A stretch of 64,000 nt of DNA, taken from the NCBI GenBank assembly GCA_031262365.1, contig JAISHW010000052.1, positions 1 to 64,000 of the forward strand, read 5' to 3'. This DNA is from Lentimicrobiaceae bacterium. Its GTDB lineage: Bacteria; Bacteroidota; Bacteroidia; Bacteroidales; F082. This document shows, one piece after another, positions 43,438 through 53,829 of this stretch (positions are counted from its first letter, which is position 1; every line of letters begins with the position of its first letter). Both the position numbers and the translations under genes were made by a program. The notes under the pieces are model-generated. The model saw nothing but the letters and a program-made list of their open reading frames with translations. It was not told the DNA's origin and searched no databases.

Positions 43438-44691
43438 TCAATTTTCTAAAAGCCATTTGCGCAGCATGTTAAGTGCTGTTATTGAGGCGCGCTTAATTGT
43501 GTTTTCGCGGGTGTTGCCAAAATTATAGCGTTGCGAAAAGGTTTCTTTTGGTGTCGCAACGGCAATCCAAACCGTACCGACAGGTTTTTCGAGTGTGCCG
43601 CCATCAGGTCCTGCAATTCCCGAAGTAGCAACAGCAAAATCAGTTTTCAAAACACGGCAGGCGTTTCGGGCCATAGACTCGACAACTTCCTGACTGACAG
43701 CTCCATGTTTTTCGATCAATTTAGCGTCGACACCTAAAAGATTTTCTTTTGCGCTGTTCGCGTAAGCGACAACACTTCCGTTGAACACCGTTGAACTTCC
43801 CGCGATACCGGTAATCAGGTGCGCAATGTTGCCTCCGGTGCAACTTTCGGCAGTTGCTAATGTTTGTTTCCGTTCTTTTAAAAGCTTGAGAACAATTTCT
43901 TCTAATTTGTCTTCTTCGGTGCCAAAAAAATAAGGCATGATATGCGGCATCAACGTGTTGATCTCTTTTTCAATCGTTTCGTTCAGAAAATCCATATCGG
44001 CATGCCAGCCGCTCAAACGCAAGCGCACGATGCCGTATTGCGGCAAATAAGCTAACGACAAAAAATTGGGAAGTGATTTTTCCCACGATTGGATTTTATC
44101 GGCTAAAAACGATTCGCCGATTCCTGTTACGAGTACGGTTCTTTTGGCGTAATGAATCGTTTCGAAACGTTGTTTTAGACGCGGCAAAATCTCATTTGTA
44201 ACCATATTTTGCATTTCGAACGGTACGCCGGGCATCGAAACATAAATCACGTCGTTTCCCTCGAACCACATTCCGGGAGCTGTTCCTACGGCATTCGGTA
44301 TGTAATTGCACAATTCGGGAAGCATCGCTTGTTCGTAGTTACGCGGTGTAAGTTCCATGCCGCGTTTTTCGAATAATGTTCGAATAACTTCCAAAGCCTC
44401 CTGATTCAGGGTTGTTTTTGTGTTGAAATAGCGACATAGTGCAGCTTTTGTTAGATCGTCGTCTGTTGGCCCTAATCCACCGGTTATCAAAACGATATGA
44501 GCACGTTTGGAAGCGTTTTCGAACGCATCAAGAATTTCCGATTCGTCATCGCCTATTGTCTCGACATGTTTCAGAAAAAAACCATTTTTCTGCAATTCGT
44601 TGCCAAGCCACGATGCATTGGTATTTACTACTTGACCAATCAGAAGTTCATCGCCGATGGTGATTAGTTCAACGACAACTTTGTTTTTCAT
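43438..44691 (-). CDS. cinA: CinA-family protein (MoCF-like domain plus NMN deamidase domain)
   Basis: A 417-residue two-domain protein. The N-terminal molybdopterin-binding-like part (1-170) has TIGDELLIGQVVNTN and LITGGLGPTDDDLTK. The C-terminal PncC part (about 255-417) has TAESCTGGNIAHLITGIAGSS and VATSGIAGPDGGT, the nicotinamide mononucleotide deamidase signature. It probably recycles NMN and hydrolyses ADP-ribose, as characterised CinA proteins do. Confidence 0.95.
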   Translation of the reverse strand: MKNKVVVELITIGDELLIGQVVNTNASWLGNELQKNGFFLKHVETIGDDESEILDAFENASKRAHIVLITGGLGPTDDDLTKAALCRYFNTKTTLNQEALEVIRTLFEKRGMELTPRNYEQAMLPELCNYIPNAVGTAPGMWFEGNDVIYVSMPGVPFEMQNMVTNEILPRLKQRFETIHYAKRTVLVTGIGESFLADKIQSWEKSLPNFLSLAYLPQYGIVRLRLSGWHADMDFLNETIEKEINTLMPHIMPYFFGTEEDKLEEIVLKLLKERKQTLATAESCTGGNIAHLITGIAGSSTVFNGSVVAYANSAKENLLGVDAKLIEKHGAVSQEVVESMARNACRVLKTDFAVATSGIAGPDGGTLEKPVGTVWIAVATPKETFSQRYNFGNTRENTIKRASITALNMLRKWLLEN

Positions 44692-44744
44692 TCTTAAAAT
44701 GGATTAAAAACAACTATTTTGAAACAAAAATGAATGCACTTTGT

Positions 44745-44752
44745 TAACTTTG
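44745..44752 (+). promoter_or_regulatory. -7 element TAACTTTG of the nucleoside phosphorylase gene
   Basis: TAnnTTTG match 36 nt before ATG 44789. A TTTG lies 23 bp upstream, a little wider than consensus. Confidence 0.5.
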
Positions 44753-44788
44753 CAAAAGTACGGATAATCTCATACAACATTTTTTCTT

Positions 44789-45664
44789 ATGAAAGTAATA
44801 CCTACATCACAGCTTCTTGTAAATGACAAAGGAGCTATTTATCATCTCGGATTACGCCCCGATCAGCTTGCCGACAATGTAATACTTGTTGGTGATCCGA
44901 AACGTGTCGAAACGGTTTCTTCCTTTTTCGAAAAAATCGAATACAAAGTAAGTAACCGCGAAATGGTAACACATACCGGTTATTTCAACGGCGAACGTAT
45001 TTCGGTGCTTTCGACCGGAATGGGAACCGACAATCTTGATATTGTTGTAAATGAATTAGATGCATTGGTGAATATTGATTTGAAAAAACGTGTTCCGAAA
45101 GAAAAACATCATGCGTTGAATCTCGTTCGCTTGGGTACTTCGGGTGCTTTACAGCCCGACATTGCTGTCGGCGACTTTGTTGCATCGCGATTTGCTGTGG
45201 GATTAGATGGACTGTTGTATTTTTATGAGAAATATATTGAAGTGCTCGATCGGCAAATGACGGATCGTTTCATAAAACACATGAATTATCCAAAAAATTT
45301 GCCGTGTCCATACGTTGTGGCTTCGTCTGATACGCTTTTCGAGAAACTTTCGGAAGGCTGTCATCACGGCATTACGGCAACTTCGCCGGGGTTTTACGGA
45401 CCTCAAGGTCGTGTGTTGCGTTTGGCTTTGGCGCACGAAAGTATTAATCATGACATCGAAACGTTTGCGTATGACAATTGGAAAGTCTGTAATTTCGAAA
45501 TGGAATCGTCGGCTTTATTTGGTTTGGGGCGTATGCTCGGACACAACACGTTGACGATTTGTGTGGCGATTGCAAACCGCGTTACAGAACAATTTTTAGA
45601 CGATTACCACCCTCAGGTGAAACTGTTGATACAACAAACACTTGAACGTTTGACAGCGAAGTAA
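44789..45664 (+). CDS. Nucleoside phosphorylase (uridine phosphorylase-like)
   Basis: A 291-residue PNP/UDP-family enzyme cleaving a nucleoside with phosphate. It has YHLGLRPDQLADNVILVGDPKRV, STGMGTDNLDIVVNELDAL, VRLGTSGALQ and NFEMESSALFGLGRMLGH (ribose and base site). The overall pattern is closer to uridine phosphorylases than to purine ones, but the base preference is not certain. Confidence 0.88.
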   Translation: MKVIPTSQLLVNDKGAIYHLGLRPDQLADNVILVGDPKRVETVSSFFEKIEYKVSNREMVTHTGYFNGERISVLSTGMGTDNLDIVVNELDALVNIDLKKRVPKEKHHALNLVRLGTSGALQPDIAVGDFVASRFAVGLDGLLYFYEKYIEVLDRQMTDRFIKHMNYPKNLPCPYVVASSDTLFEKLSEGCHHGITATSPGFYGPQGRVLRLALAHESINHDIETFAYDNWKVCNFEMESSALFGLGRMLGHNTLTICVAIANRVTEQFLDDYHPQVKLLIQQTLERLTAK

Positions 45665-45717
45665 AACCATAAAAGGAATGGTCTTGAAGAAGTCTGCTCT
45701 TTGGTTACTTGTCCTTT

Positions 45718-47103
45718 TTACACCATTTTTTCAGGATCAATTGCTTGATCAAAATCTGTAGCCGAAATGTATCCGGTTTTCAAAGCAGCTTCTTTCAGAC
45801 TACAATTTTCTTTATAAGCTAATTTGGCTATTTCGGCGGCTTTTTCGTATCCGATAATTTTGTTGAGTGCCGTAACGAGCATTAACGAACGTTCAAGGTA
45901 GTTATCGACATTTTTTTGATTCACCACAATGCCGTTTACACAATGTTCGACAAACGAAATCGAAGCATCAGCCAATAAGTTTGCCGATTCGATAAAATTT
46001 TTGATAATCAATGGTTTATAAACGTTCAGCTCGAAATGTCCGTTCATAGCACCGATACCGATTGCCGCATCATTTCCAATTATTTGAGCGCAGACCATCG
46101 TAATAGCTTCAATTTGTGTCGGATTGACCTTTCCAGGCATGATAGATGATCCGGGTTCGTTTTCGGGAATGAAAATTTCGGCTAATCCGCAACGAGGTCC
46201 GCTTGCCATAAAACGCAAATCGTTGGCTATTTTCGTAATACTGATTGCCAATTGTTTCAATGTGCTGTGTGTTTCGACAAAAGCATCGTGCGCCGCCAAC
46301 GCTTCAAATTTATTAGGTGCAGGAATGAATGAAATATTGGTTTGTTTTGACAAAATCCGACACACTTTTTTATCGAAATCTTTCGGTGCATTGAGTCCTG
46401 TTCCAACTGCGGTACCGCCTATGGCAAGTTCCGAAAGATGTGAAATCGAATTTTCTAAGGCTTTGATACCGTGTTCCAATTGCGACACATAACCCGAAAA
46501 TTCTTGTCCGAATCGAATGGGTGTCGCATCCATAAAATGTGTGCGTCCGATTTTAATAATGTCGTACAGTTCGGTTGTTTTGTTGGCAAAAGCTGTTTTG
46601 AGTTTGTTTAAAGCAGGAAGTAATTTTTCGATAACCAATTGCATCGCAGCGATATGCATCGCTGTCGGAAAGGTGTCGTTCGACGATTGACTTTTGTTGA
46701 CATCATCGTTCGGATGGAGTAATTTCTCGGAATCGGTCAGTTTGCCTCCTTCAATCACGTGAGCTCTGTTGGTAATCACTTCGTTCACGTTCATGTTGGT
46801 TTGCGTTCCCGAGCCCGTTTGCCAAATTACCAAGGGAAAGTTTCCGTCTAATTCATTTGCTAAAATTTCGTCGCAGACACGCACAATGAGCAGCGCTTTT
46901 TTTTCGGACAACGTACCACATTCGAAATTAGCTATCGCGGCGGCTTTTTTCAGCTGTGCGAAAGCCAGAATCACCTCAACGGGCATGCTGCTTTCGGCAC
47001 CAATTTTGAAATTATTGCGCGAACGTTCGGTTTGAGCTCCCCAATATTTCTCGGCAGGAACTTCGACGGTTCCCATGGTGTCTTTTTCTATTCGAAAACA
47101 CAT
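45718..47103 (-). CDS. fumC: Class II fumarate hydratase
   Basis: A 461-residue TCA-cycle enzyme hydrating fumarate to malate. It contains [21 protein letters not shown]-type [14 protein letters not shown], the block [12 protein letters not shown] and the signature [13 protein letters not shown] with the catalytic serine. Iron-free and of full length. The next gene in the same direction is 29 nt upstream. Confidence 0.96.
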   Translation of the reverse strand: MCFRIEKDTMGTVEVPAEKYWGAQTERSRNNFKIGAESSMPVEVILAFAQLKKAAAIANFECGTLSEKKALLIVRVCDEILANELDGNFPLVIWQTGSGTQTNMNVNEVITNRAHVIEGGKLTDSEKLLHPNDDVNKSQSSNDTFPTAMHIAAMQLVIEKLLPALNKLKTAFANKTTELYDIIKIGRTHFMDATPIRFGQEFSGYVSQLEHGIKALENSISHLSELAIGGTAVGTGLNAPKDFDKKVCRILSKQTNISFIPAPNKFEALAAHDAFVETHSTLKQLAISITKIANDLRFMASGPRCGLAEIFIPENEPGSSIMPGKVNPTQIEAITMVCAQIIGNDAAIGIGAMNGHFELNVYKPLIIKNFIESANLLADASISFVEHCVNGIVVNQKNVDNYLERSLMLVTALNKIIGYEKAAEIAKLAYKENCSLKEAALKTGYISATDFDQAIDPEKMV

Positions 47104-47132
47104 GATTTCAGTATTTTAGCACAAAATGATTT

Positions 47133-47486
47133 TTATTTTGCGGTTTTTGCGATGTGCCTGCTTAATTGATTGAATTGCATTCCGATAGAATCTAATGACT
47201 CTTGAAATTTGTCTAAATCGTTTTTCTTGATCAGTCGGAGTTCGTAGCAAACAAGCAAAAGTGTTTCGACTTCGGCGATGGTGGCTTGAGCTTCGTTCAT
47301 TTCCGATTTTTCGTTGATCGCTTTCGCAAAAGCCATTGGAAGATCGACAATTTTGCATCGCAAACGCAGTCCTAATCCGTCGCGTTCTTCGATTGGAAAA
47401 ATGCGTGTAAGTGTGTAAATTTCTTTCACGAACGACATCATTTCATTCCAAATAGGAATAGCCGTTAAGGTATTGACTGATTTCAT
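47133..47486 (-). CDS. Four-helix-bundle protein (S23-related)
   Basis: A 117-residue helical protein of the four-helix-bundle family related to proteins first found in 23S rRNA intervening sequences. It contains the family-like run PIWNEMMSFVKEIYTLT and SEMNEAQATIAEVETLLLVC. Here it is a free-standing gene between fumC and prfB, not inside an rRNA. Function unknown. Confidence 0.75.
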   Translation of the reverse strand: MKSVNTLTAIPIWNEMMSFVKEIYTLTRIFPIEERDGLGLRLRCKIVDLPMAFAKAINEKSEMNEAQATIAEVETLLLVCYELRLIKKNDLDKFQESLDSIGMQFNQLSRHIAKTAK

Positions 47487-47505
47487 GATTTTAATTATTT
47501 GATTG

Positions 47506-48595
47506 TTAATTTCTTGATCCTAAATCCATTAAATATGCTTTGATAAAATCGTTAATTTTGCCGTCCATCACTGCTTGCACGTTTGATGTTTGGAAATTTG
47601 TTCGGTGATCTTTTACGCGGCGGTCGTCGAAAACATAGCTGCGAATTTGTGAACCCCATTCAATTTTTTTCTTCGTTCCTTCGATTTTATCTTTTGCTTC
47701 TTGTTTTTTACGCAGTTCAATTTCATAAAGTTGCGATTTAAGCATTTGCATTGCTTTTTCGCGGTTTTGAAGCTGTGAGCGTGTTTCTTGGCACTCAATT
47801 ACAATACCGCTCGGCGCGTGTCGAAGTCGTACAGCTGTTTCGACTTTGTTTACGTTTTGTCCACCCGGTCCGCTTGACCGAAATGTGTCCCATGAAATAT
47901 CTGACGGATTGACAATGATGTTAATGTTCTCATCAACAATTGGATATACATAAACCGAGGCGAAAGATGTGTGCCGCCGATTTGCCGAATCGAATGGCGA
48001 AAGTCGCACCAAACGATGCACGCCATTTTCGCCTTTTAAATAGCCGAAAGCGTAATCGCCCTCAACTTCGATCGTTACGCTTTTGATGCCTGCGACATCG
48101 CCTTCTTGTATATCAAGTTCTTTCACTTTGTAGCCATTGTCTTCAGCCCACATGATGTACATACGCATGAGCATTTGTGCCCAATCTTGGCTTTCGGTTC
48201 CGCCGGCACCGGAGTTGATGTTGATAATGGCAGAAAGTTTATCTTCTTCGCCACTCAGCATGTTCCAAAATTCTAGTTCTTCTACTTTTTCGAGCGTGTT
48301 GGAATATGCTATATCGATGTCATTTTCAGAAGCTTCTCCTAATTCGAGAAATTCGCGAGCCAATACGATTTCTTCGAAAGCGTTTTCGGCAGCTTGAAAA
48401 GTTTCTGTCCAACGCTTTTTGTCTTTAATACTTTTGAGTAGTTGTTCGGCTTTTTTAGGGTCGTCCCAAAATTCGGGTGCTTGTGTACGTTCTTCTTCTT
48501 CTTCAATTTCCATCAACTTACGGTCGATGTCAAAGATACCTCCTCAAGGCTTCTAGCCTCTTCTGTAGCTCTTTCTGATTTTCGATGGTTATCAT
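47506..48595 (-). CDS. prfB: Peptide chain release factor 2, with programmed +1 frameshift
   Basis: RF2, which reads UGA and UAA stops. Translation starts at ATG 48595 ([10 protein letters not shown]) and meets an in-frame TGA at 48530-48532 after CTT (codon 21). A +1 shift then reads Asp (GAC 48529-48531) and continues to 47506, giving about 362 residues. An AGGAGG at 48539-48544 lies 3 nt before the CTT, the classical autoregulatory site. SPF ([11 protein letters not shown]) and GGQ ([12 protein letters not shown]) motifs confirm RF2. A frame opening at 48516 alone would lack the conserved N-terminus. Confidence 0.95.
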
Positions 48596-48626
48596 CTACG
48601 GTTAATTTGTTTCGTTATTTTCGTTG

Positions 48627-48634
48627 CAAAAGTA
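48627..48634 (-). promoter_or_regulatory. -7 element TACTTTTG of prfB
   Basis: TAnnTTTG match on the minus strand, 31 nt before ATG 48595. It fits the upstream frameshift start rather than the 48516 frame. Confidence 0.55.
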
Positions 48635-48693
48635 CAAAACAAACAGATAGCTTTTAGGTTTGAAAAAAGCACAAAATTTATGTCGATAAATAA

Positions 48694-49155
48694 TTATTTA
48701 TCAGATAAGTTAAGCGTTTTTACAACTTCCCATACAAGACTTGATTCGTAGCCTTTTTGAATGGCGTATCGGGTTAATTTTGCTTGTTTTTTGTAGAGGT
48801 CGGTTTCGTCGATTTTCTTTGTTTGCAGAAGTTTTATCAAGTCATTGCGATAGGCTTCGCAATCGATTTCGGAAAGCACGTTGTTTATTTTTATCGAATC
48901 TATTCCTTTGGTTTGTAATGCGTAACGAATTTTATTAATACCCCATCTTTTGTTGATTTTACTTTTGACGAAAGTCTTCGTAGCGCGTTCTTCGTCCAAA
49001 AAACAGGCTTCTTGGAGTTGCGTAACGATTTGAGCACTTGTTTTTTGGTCGGCACCAAGTGTGTGTAATTTTGTAATCACATCAGAAACAAAACGTTCTT
49101 GGTAACTGCAATAATGTTCGAGTTTTTGAAGTAATTCGTATTGCTTTTCGTCCAT
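48694..49155 (-). CDS. recX: Regulatory protein RecX
   Basis: A 153-residue helical protein that limits RecA filament growth. It shows the RecX tandem three-helix pattern, with LHTLGADQKTSAQIVTQLQ, FVKSKINKRWGINKIRYALQTKGI and a third repeat to the end. recA is not in the window. A -7 element (TATCTTTG at 49180-49187, minus strand) is 24 nt before the start. Confidence 0.85.
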   Translation of the reverse strand: MDEKQYELLQKLEHYCSYQERFVSDVITKLHTLGADQKTSAQIVTQLQEACFLDEERATKTFVKSKINKRWGINKIRYALQTKGIDSIKINNVLSEIDCEAYRNDLIKLLQTKKIDETDLYKKQAKLTRYAIQKGYESSLVWEVVKTLNLSDK

Positions 49156-49179
49156 AAAAAGTGTTGTTTACAGTGCAAC

Positions 49180-49187
49180 CAAAGATA
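49180..49187 (-). promoter_or_regulatory. -7 element TATCTTTG of recX
   Basis: TAnnTTTG match on the minus strand in the short gap between rnc and recX. Confidence 0.45.
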
Positions 49188-49218
49188 GTGAGGAAAATTG
49201 ATGAAAAGAAACAGCGAC

Positions 49219-49962
49219 TTATTTTGAATCATCTGATACTTCGGGATCGCCAAAAAGTATATGCCACGTTTTTTCGGATGCCAACTGCGTAGCACCCTTG
49301 ATAGAAAAATCGGAAGCTTTACCGTAGTCCTTGTTTTCGATTCGAACCTGAACCTCATACAGTCTATTATGGCTTTCGCCGCTTTCAGTTACATTGAAAT
49401 CAACATGTTTCTTTTCTTTTTGCGACCATTCGAGGAGGCGGCTTTTGAAATTGAATTCGGTGTGTTCGAGCGACTCGAGGTTGATGTGGAGTTTGAAAAT
49501 CTGGTTGATGATGATTTTGTAGCTGCGCGCATAACCTTTGTCGAGGTACAACGCGCCAATGAAAGCCTCAAAGGCATCACCTCCGAGTGATTTGTAACGC
49601 ATTCTATGATCAAACGAATATTGCAAAAGCTGCTCGAATCCAAGTTTTTGCGATAATTTATTCAACGAAGCACGGCTCACAATCCGAGCACGCATTTCGG
49701 TCAGAAAGCCTTCGTTTTTAGTCGGAAATTTCTTGAACAGGTAATCGGCTACAACAGCACTTAGAATGGCATCGCCAAGGTATTCGAGGCGTTCGTTGCT
49801 GACTTTAAATTCTTTAATTGTTTGATTCGAAGCCGATTTGTGCCTAAAGGCGAGCTGATATAAAAAAATATTTCCGGGCATAAACCCGAAAATATTTTTT
49901 ATCGATTTTGAAAGTGCTTTATCAGCAGAAAAAAAACTTCTAAATCTATTGATAAGTAACAA
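49219..49962 (-). CDS. rnc: Ribonuclease III
   Basis: A 247-residue dsRNA-specific endonuclease for rRNA and mRNA processing. The RNase III signature NERLEYLGDAILSAVVADYLF is near residue 58, with GGDAFEAFIGALYLDKGY for metal binding and a C-terminal dsRNA-binding domain (about 168-240). Third gene of acpP-fabF-rnc, 11 nt after the fabF stop. Confidence 0.95.
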   Translation of the reverse strand: MLLINRFRSFFSADKALSKSIKNIFGFMPGNIFLYQLAFRHKSASNQTIKEFKVSNERLEYLGDAILSAVVADYLFKKFPTKNEGFLTEMRARIVSRASLNKLSQKLGFEQLLQYSFDHRMRYKSLGGDAFEAFIGALYLDKGYARSYKIIINQIFKLHINLESLEHTEFNFKSRLLEWSQKEKKHVDFNVTESGESHNRLYEVQVRIENKDYGKASDFSIKGATQLASEKTWHILFGDPEVSDDSK

Positions 49963-49973
49963 CTTGTCTGTTT

Positions 49974-51236
49974 TTATCGAACAAATTTCTTGAATATAAT
50001 AGTCGCATTATGTCCTCCGAAACCAAACGTGTTGCTGAGTGCAGCATTGAGTTCTCTTTCTTTTGCTTTGTTGAAAGTGAAATCAAGTTTGCTGTCAATT
50101 TCCGGATCATCCGTAAAGTGGTTGATCGTTGGCGGAATAATGCCATTTTTAACGGCTAAAATAGAAGCAATTGCTTCAATAACGCCTGCTCCACCAAGAA
50201 GGTGTCCTGTCATTGATTTCGTTGAGTTGATGCTCATTTTGTAAGCATGTTCGCCAAATACTTTTATGATCGCCTGTGGTTCAACAATATCTCCTAAAGA
50301 AGTTGATGTTCCGTGCGTGTTTACATGACCGATTTGATCAAGAGCGATGTTTGCATCATCTACAGCTCTTTTCATGCTAAGGTATGCGCCATAACTTTCA
50401 GGATGTGGAGCCGTCATGTGATGAGCATCACCTGAGAGTCCGCCACCGGCAAATTCGGCATAGATTTTTGCTCCTCTTTTGATTGCATGTTCCATTTCTT
50501 CGAGAACGAGACCGCCACCACCTTCGCCAATAACAAAACCGTCGCGGTCTTTGTCGAAAGGTCTGGAAGCTGTTTTTGGGTCATCGTTGCGTGTCGATAA
50601 GGCGTGCATCGCATTAAAACCTCCAACTCCCGGCTGATTGACTGCTGCTTCTGATCCTCCCGAGATAAAAGCAACGGCTTTTCCTAAGCGGATATAGTTG
50701 AAAGCGTCAATCAAGGCGTTTGCCGATGAAGCGCAAGCTGAGACAATTGCAAAATTTGGTCCGCGATATCCGTATTTGATTGAGATATGACCGGCGGTAA
50801 TATCGGAAATCATTTTTGGGATAAAAAATGGGTTAAATCGAGGGGTTTCAGCACCTGTAACGAAGCCTCTAAGTTCTTCAAACAAAGTTGAAATTCCTCC
50901 GATACCCGAAGACCAAATAACACCGACCTGATCCAGATCGGTGTTCTCTGCATTTAAACCTGAATCGGCAATAGCTTCATCTGCCGCCACAATGCCGTAT
51001 TGAGAAAACAAGTCGTATTTACGAACTTCTTTTCGGTCAAAAAAGTTCAAAGGATCGAATCCTTTGACTTCACAAGCAAATTGGGTTTTAAATTTTGAAG
51101 GATCAAATCGGGTAATACCGGCAGCACCACTCACACCGGCTTTCAACGCTTCCCAATAGTCGGAAACATTGTTGCCAATGGGTGTAATGGCACCTAAACC
51201 TGTAACTACTACTCGTTTTAGCTCCATAAAACTCAA
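49974..51236 (-). CDS. fabF: Beta-ketoacyl-ACP synthase II
   Basis: A 420-residue condensing enzyme for fatty acid elongation. The active-site cysteine is in VSACASSANALIDAF, and the two histidines are in VNTHGTSTSLGD and NSTKSMTGHLLGGAG. ATG at 51236 or 51227 (MELKRVVVTG) both fit. It begins 2 nt after the acpP stop, so carrier and enzyme are co-expressed. Confidence 0.97.
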   Translation of the reverse strand: MSFMELKRVVVTGLGAITPIGNNVSDYWEALKAGVSGAAGITRFDPSKFKTQFACEVKGFDPLNFFDRKEVRKYDLFSQYGIVAADEAIADSGLNAENTDLDQVGVIWSSGIGGISTLFEELRGFVTGAETPRFNPFFIPKMISDITAGHISIKYGYRGPNFAIVSACASSANALIDAFNYIRLGKAVAFISGGSEAAVNQPGVGGFNAMHALSTRNDDPKTASRPFDKDRDGFVIGEGGGGLVLEEMEHAIKRGAKIYAEFAGGGLSGDAHHMTAPHPESYGAYLSMKRAVDDANIALDQIGHVNTHGTSTSLGDIVEPQAIIKVFGEHAYKMSINSTKSMTGHLLGGAGVIEAIASILAVKNGIIPPTINHFTDDPEIDSKLDFTFNKAKERELNAALSNTFGFGGHNATIIFKKFVR

Positions 51237-51238
51237 AT

Positions 51239-51475
51239 TTAAGCTTTGTGTTCTTCTATGTACGAGATAGCGTCACCAACTGTGCCGATTTTTTCGGCTT
51301 GATCGTCCGGAATAGCAATGTTGAACTCTTTTTCGAATTCCATGATCAACTCAACGGTGTCAAGTGAATCGGCACCCAAGTCATTAGTGAAGCTCGCTTC
51401 GTTTGTTACTTCTGAAGCTTCTACGCCTAATTTATCAACGATAATTGAAACGATTTTGTCTCTAATTTCTGACAT
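51239..51475 (-). CDS. acpP: Acyl carrier protein
   Basis: A 78-residue acidic four-helix protein that carries growing fatty acyl chains. The phosphopantetheine serine lies in [16 protein letters not shown]. It heads the acpP-fabF-rnc operon, next to an AT-rich divergent promoter region shared with typA. Confidence 0.97.
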   Translation of the reverse strand: MSEIRDKIVSIIVDKLGVEASEVTNEASFTNDLGADSLDTVELIMEFEKEFNIAIPDDQAEKIGTVGDAISYIEEHKA

Positions 51476-51842
51476 AGCTTTTATTTTTAGTTAAACGGGT
51501 GCAAAGTAATGCAATTATTGAAAGCAAAACAAAAAAATCTTTTATTACACTGACAATCAGTTTTTTATAATCATAAGAAAAATAAAAAATTGTATTTTTT
51601 TATTCTTTTTCGCGGGAGTGAAAACCTTTTTATGAATAAAAAAATGCGCCATTCTTAGAGCTGTACAAAAGTACAAAAAGCACATTCGAATCATTTTTAT
51701 ACACTTAAATTTTTGTAGTTTTCGATTTAGATGAAAGGGGTTTCCTGAAAAGCCGTCGGAATAAGCATAATACTGTTACGTTTTCCAATTAAAAGTCGTA
51801 ACTTTGCCGCCCATTAATTTTATTACCTTCTAATTTCATAGA
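51476..51842. other. Divergent intergenic region acpP/typA
   Basis: A 367-bp AT-rich spacer with no credible ORF. It holds the typA -7 element at 51799-51806. On the acpP side I see only a weak TTACTTTG-type match near 51500-51511. Nothing else is recognised. Confidence 0.6.
51799..51806 (+). promoter_or_regulatory. -7 element TAACTTTG of typA
   Basis: TAnnTTTG match 36 nt before the typA ATG at 51843. No clear TTG at the -33 position. Confidence 0.5.
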
Positions 51843-53654
51843 ATGCACAATATCAGAAACATCGCTATTATCGCGCATGTCGATCACGGTAAAACAACAC
51901 TTGTCGATCGAATTCTTTATCAGGTAAAACTTTTTAGAGACAATCAAGAACAGAAAGATTTAATACTCGACTCCAATGATCTGGAGCGCGAACGCGGTAT
52001 TACCATTTTATCAAAAAACGTTTCGGTGCGTTATAAAGATGTAAAAATCAATATTATCGATACTCCGGGGCACGCTGATTTTGGTGGCGAAGTCGAACGT
52101 GTGTTGAATATGGCTGATGGCGTATTATTATTGGTTGATGCTTTTGAAGGACCGATGCCACAAACACGTTTTGTGCTTCAGAAAGCTATCGAATTGGGTT
52201 TGAAACCCATTGTGGTTATTAACAAGGTCGACAAGCCCAATTGCCGTCCCGACGAAACACAAGAAGCTGTTTTCGATCTGATGTTTAATCTTGGTGCAAC
52301 AGAAAATCAACTTGATTTTCCGACTGTATTCGGATCATCAAAACAAGGGTGGATGTCGGATCATTGGGAAAATGTAACGGATAACGTGTCGTATCTTCTC
52401 GACGTAATTATCGACACCATTCCACAAGCGCAATACGAAGAAGGAACACCTCAAATGCTAATTACTTCGCTCGATTACAGCTCGTTTGTGGGAAGAATCG
52501 CCGTAGGTCGTTTGTCGCGAGGCATATTGCAAGCAGGCAAAAATGTTTCGTTGGTAAAACGCGATGGAACAATTCGAAAAGCAACAATTAAAGAACTTTA
52601 TACATTTGAGGGACTTGGTAAAGAGCGGACGAAACAACCTGTTTATGCGGGCGACATCATTGCTTTGATGGGTATCGAAGATTTTGAAATTGGCGATACT
52701 GTTGCTGATTTCGAAAACCCGCAAGCATTGCCTCCAATCCGTATCGACGAGCCAACGATGAGCATGTTGTTTACAATCAACACGTCGCCGTTTTTTGGAA
52801 AAGAAGGAAAATATGTAACATCGCGCCATTTACGCGACCGTTTGTATAAAGAAACGGAAAAAAACTTGGCTTTGCGTGTCGAAGAAACGGATTCACCCGA
52901 CTCGCTGATGGTTTTCGGTCGCGGTATTTTGCATTTGAGTATTCTGGTCGAAACGATGCGTCGCGAGGGTTATGAGTTTCAGTTGGGACAACCTCGCGTC
53001 ATCACAAAAATCATCAATGGACAAAAATGCGAACCCGTCGAATCGCTTACGGTTCAAGTTCCCGAAGATTTTTCAGGACGCGTGATAGAGCAAGTCAGCA
53101 TGCGAAAAGGAGAACTGATCGAAATGAATCCAAAAGGCGATCGTATGCACTTGGAATTTCTGATTCCTTCGCGTGGAATTATTGGTTTGCGCAACAATCT
53201 GTTAACGGTTACCGAAGGCGAAGCAATCATGGCACATCGATTCAAAAGTTTTGAACCTTGGAAAGGCGAAATTAGTACCAAAACAAACGGTGCGCTGATT
53301 TCGATGGAAACAGGAACGGCTATTCCGTATGCGATTTGGAAACTTCAAGATCGGGGCAAATTTTTCACCAATCCCAATGAGGAAGTGTATATGGGACAAG
53401 TAATTGGCGAAAATACACGTTCGGGCGATATTGTGCTCAACGTGAATAAAACAAAAAAACTGACTAATGTGCGTGCTTCTGGCACAGACGAAAAAGTGAT
53501 GATTATTCCGGCAGTTCGATTTTCGTTGGAAGAATTTATGGAATATATTCGCGAAGACGAATACCTCGAAGTAACACCGCGAAGTCTCCGCTTGCGAAAG
53601 ATTTTGTTAGACGAAACCGATCGCAAAAGAGCATCAAAACGATCAGACGATTAG
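51843..53654 (+). CDS. typA: Translational GTPase TypA/BipA
   Basis: A 603-residue ribosome-binding GTPase of the EF-G family, involved in 50S assembly and stress or cold adaptation. It has [17 protein letters not shown], the switch [23 protein letters not shown] and [10 protein letters not shown]. The C-terminal TypA-specific domain is present to the usual length. Single gene with its own promoter. Confidence 0.97.
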   Translation: MHNIRNIAIIAHVDHGKTTLVDRILYQVKLFRDNQEQKDLILDSNDLERERGITILSKNVSVRYKDVKINIIDTPGHADFGGEVERVLNMADGVLLLVDAFEGPMPQTRFVLQKAIELGLKPIVVINKVDKPNCRPDETQEAVFDLMFNLGATENQLDFPTVFGSSKQGWMSDHWENVTDNVSYLLDVIIDTIPQAQYEEGTPQMLITSLDYSSFVGRIAVGRLSRGILQAGKNVSLVKRDGTIRKATIKELYTFEGLGKERTKQPVYAGDIIALMGIEDFEIGDTVADFENPQALPPIRIDEPTMSMLFTINTSPFFGKEGKYVTSRHLRDRLYKETEKNLALRVEETDSPDSLMVFGRGILHLSILVETMRREGYEFQLGQPRVITKIINGQKCEPVESLTVQVPEDFSGRVIEQVSMRKGELIEMNPKGDRMHLEFLIPSRGIIGLRNNLLTVTEGEAIMAHRFKSFEPWKGEISTKTNGALISMETGTAIPYAIWKLQDRGKFFTNPNEEVYMGQVIGENTRSGDIVLNVNKTKKLTNVRASGTDEKVMIIPAVRFSLEEFMEYIREDEYLEVTPRSLRLRKILLDETDRKRASKRSDD

Positions 53655-53829
53655 AACCGTTGATATGAAAGCTGAAAAAACTATTTTAGCTTGTTTGGTT
53701 ATCACTTTTTTGATGTAAAACCATAAAAAATCTGTTAGTTACATCTGATTTTAGCATCGCTTTTGTTCGCTTCGCCGAATTATTTGAATTTGAGTTATCT
53801 ATTGAATTAAAACGTATTGGCATTCTTGC

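Noticed and set aside
48516-48530. prfB start at 48516 as the true N-terminus
   Set aside because: It would drop the conserved N-terminal part. The +1 frameshift site and the upstream ATG with a -7 element explain the gene better.
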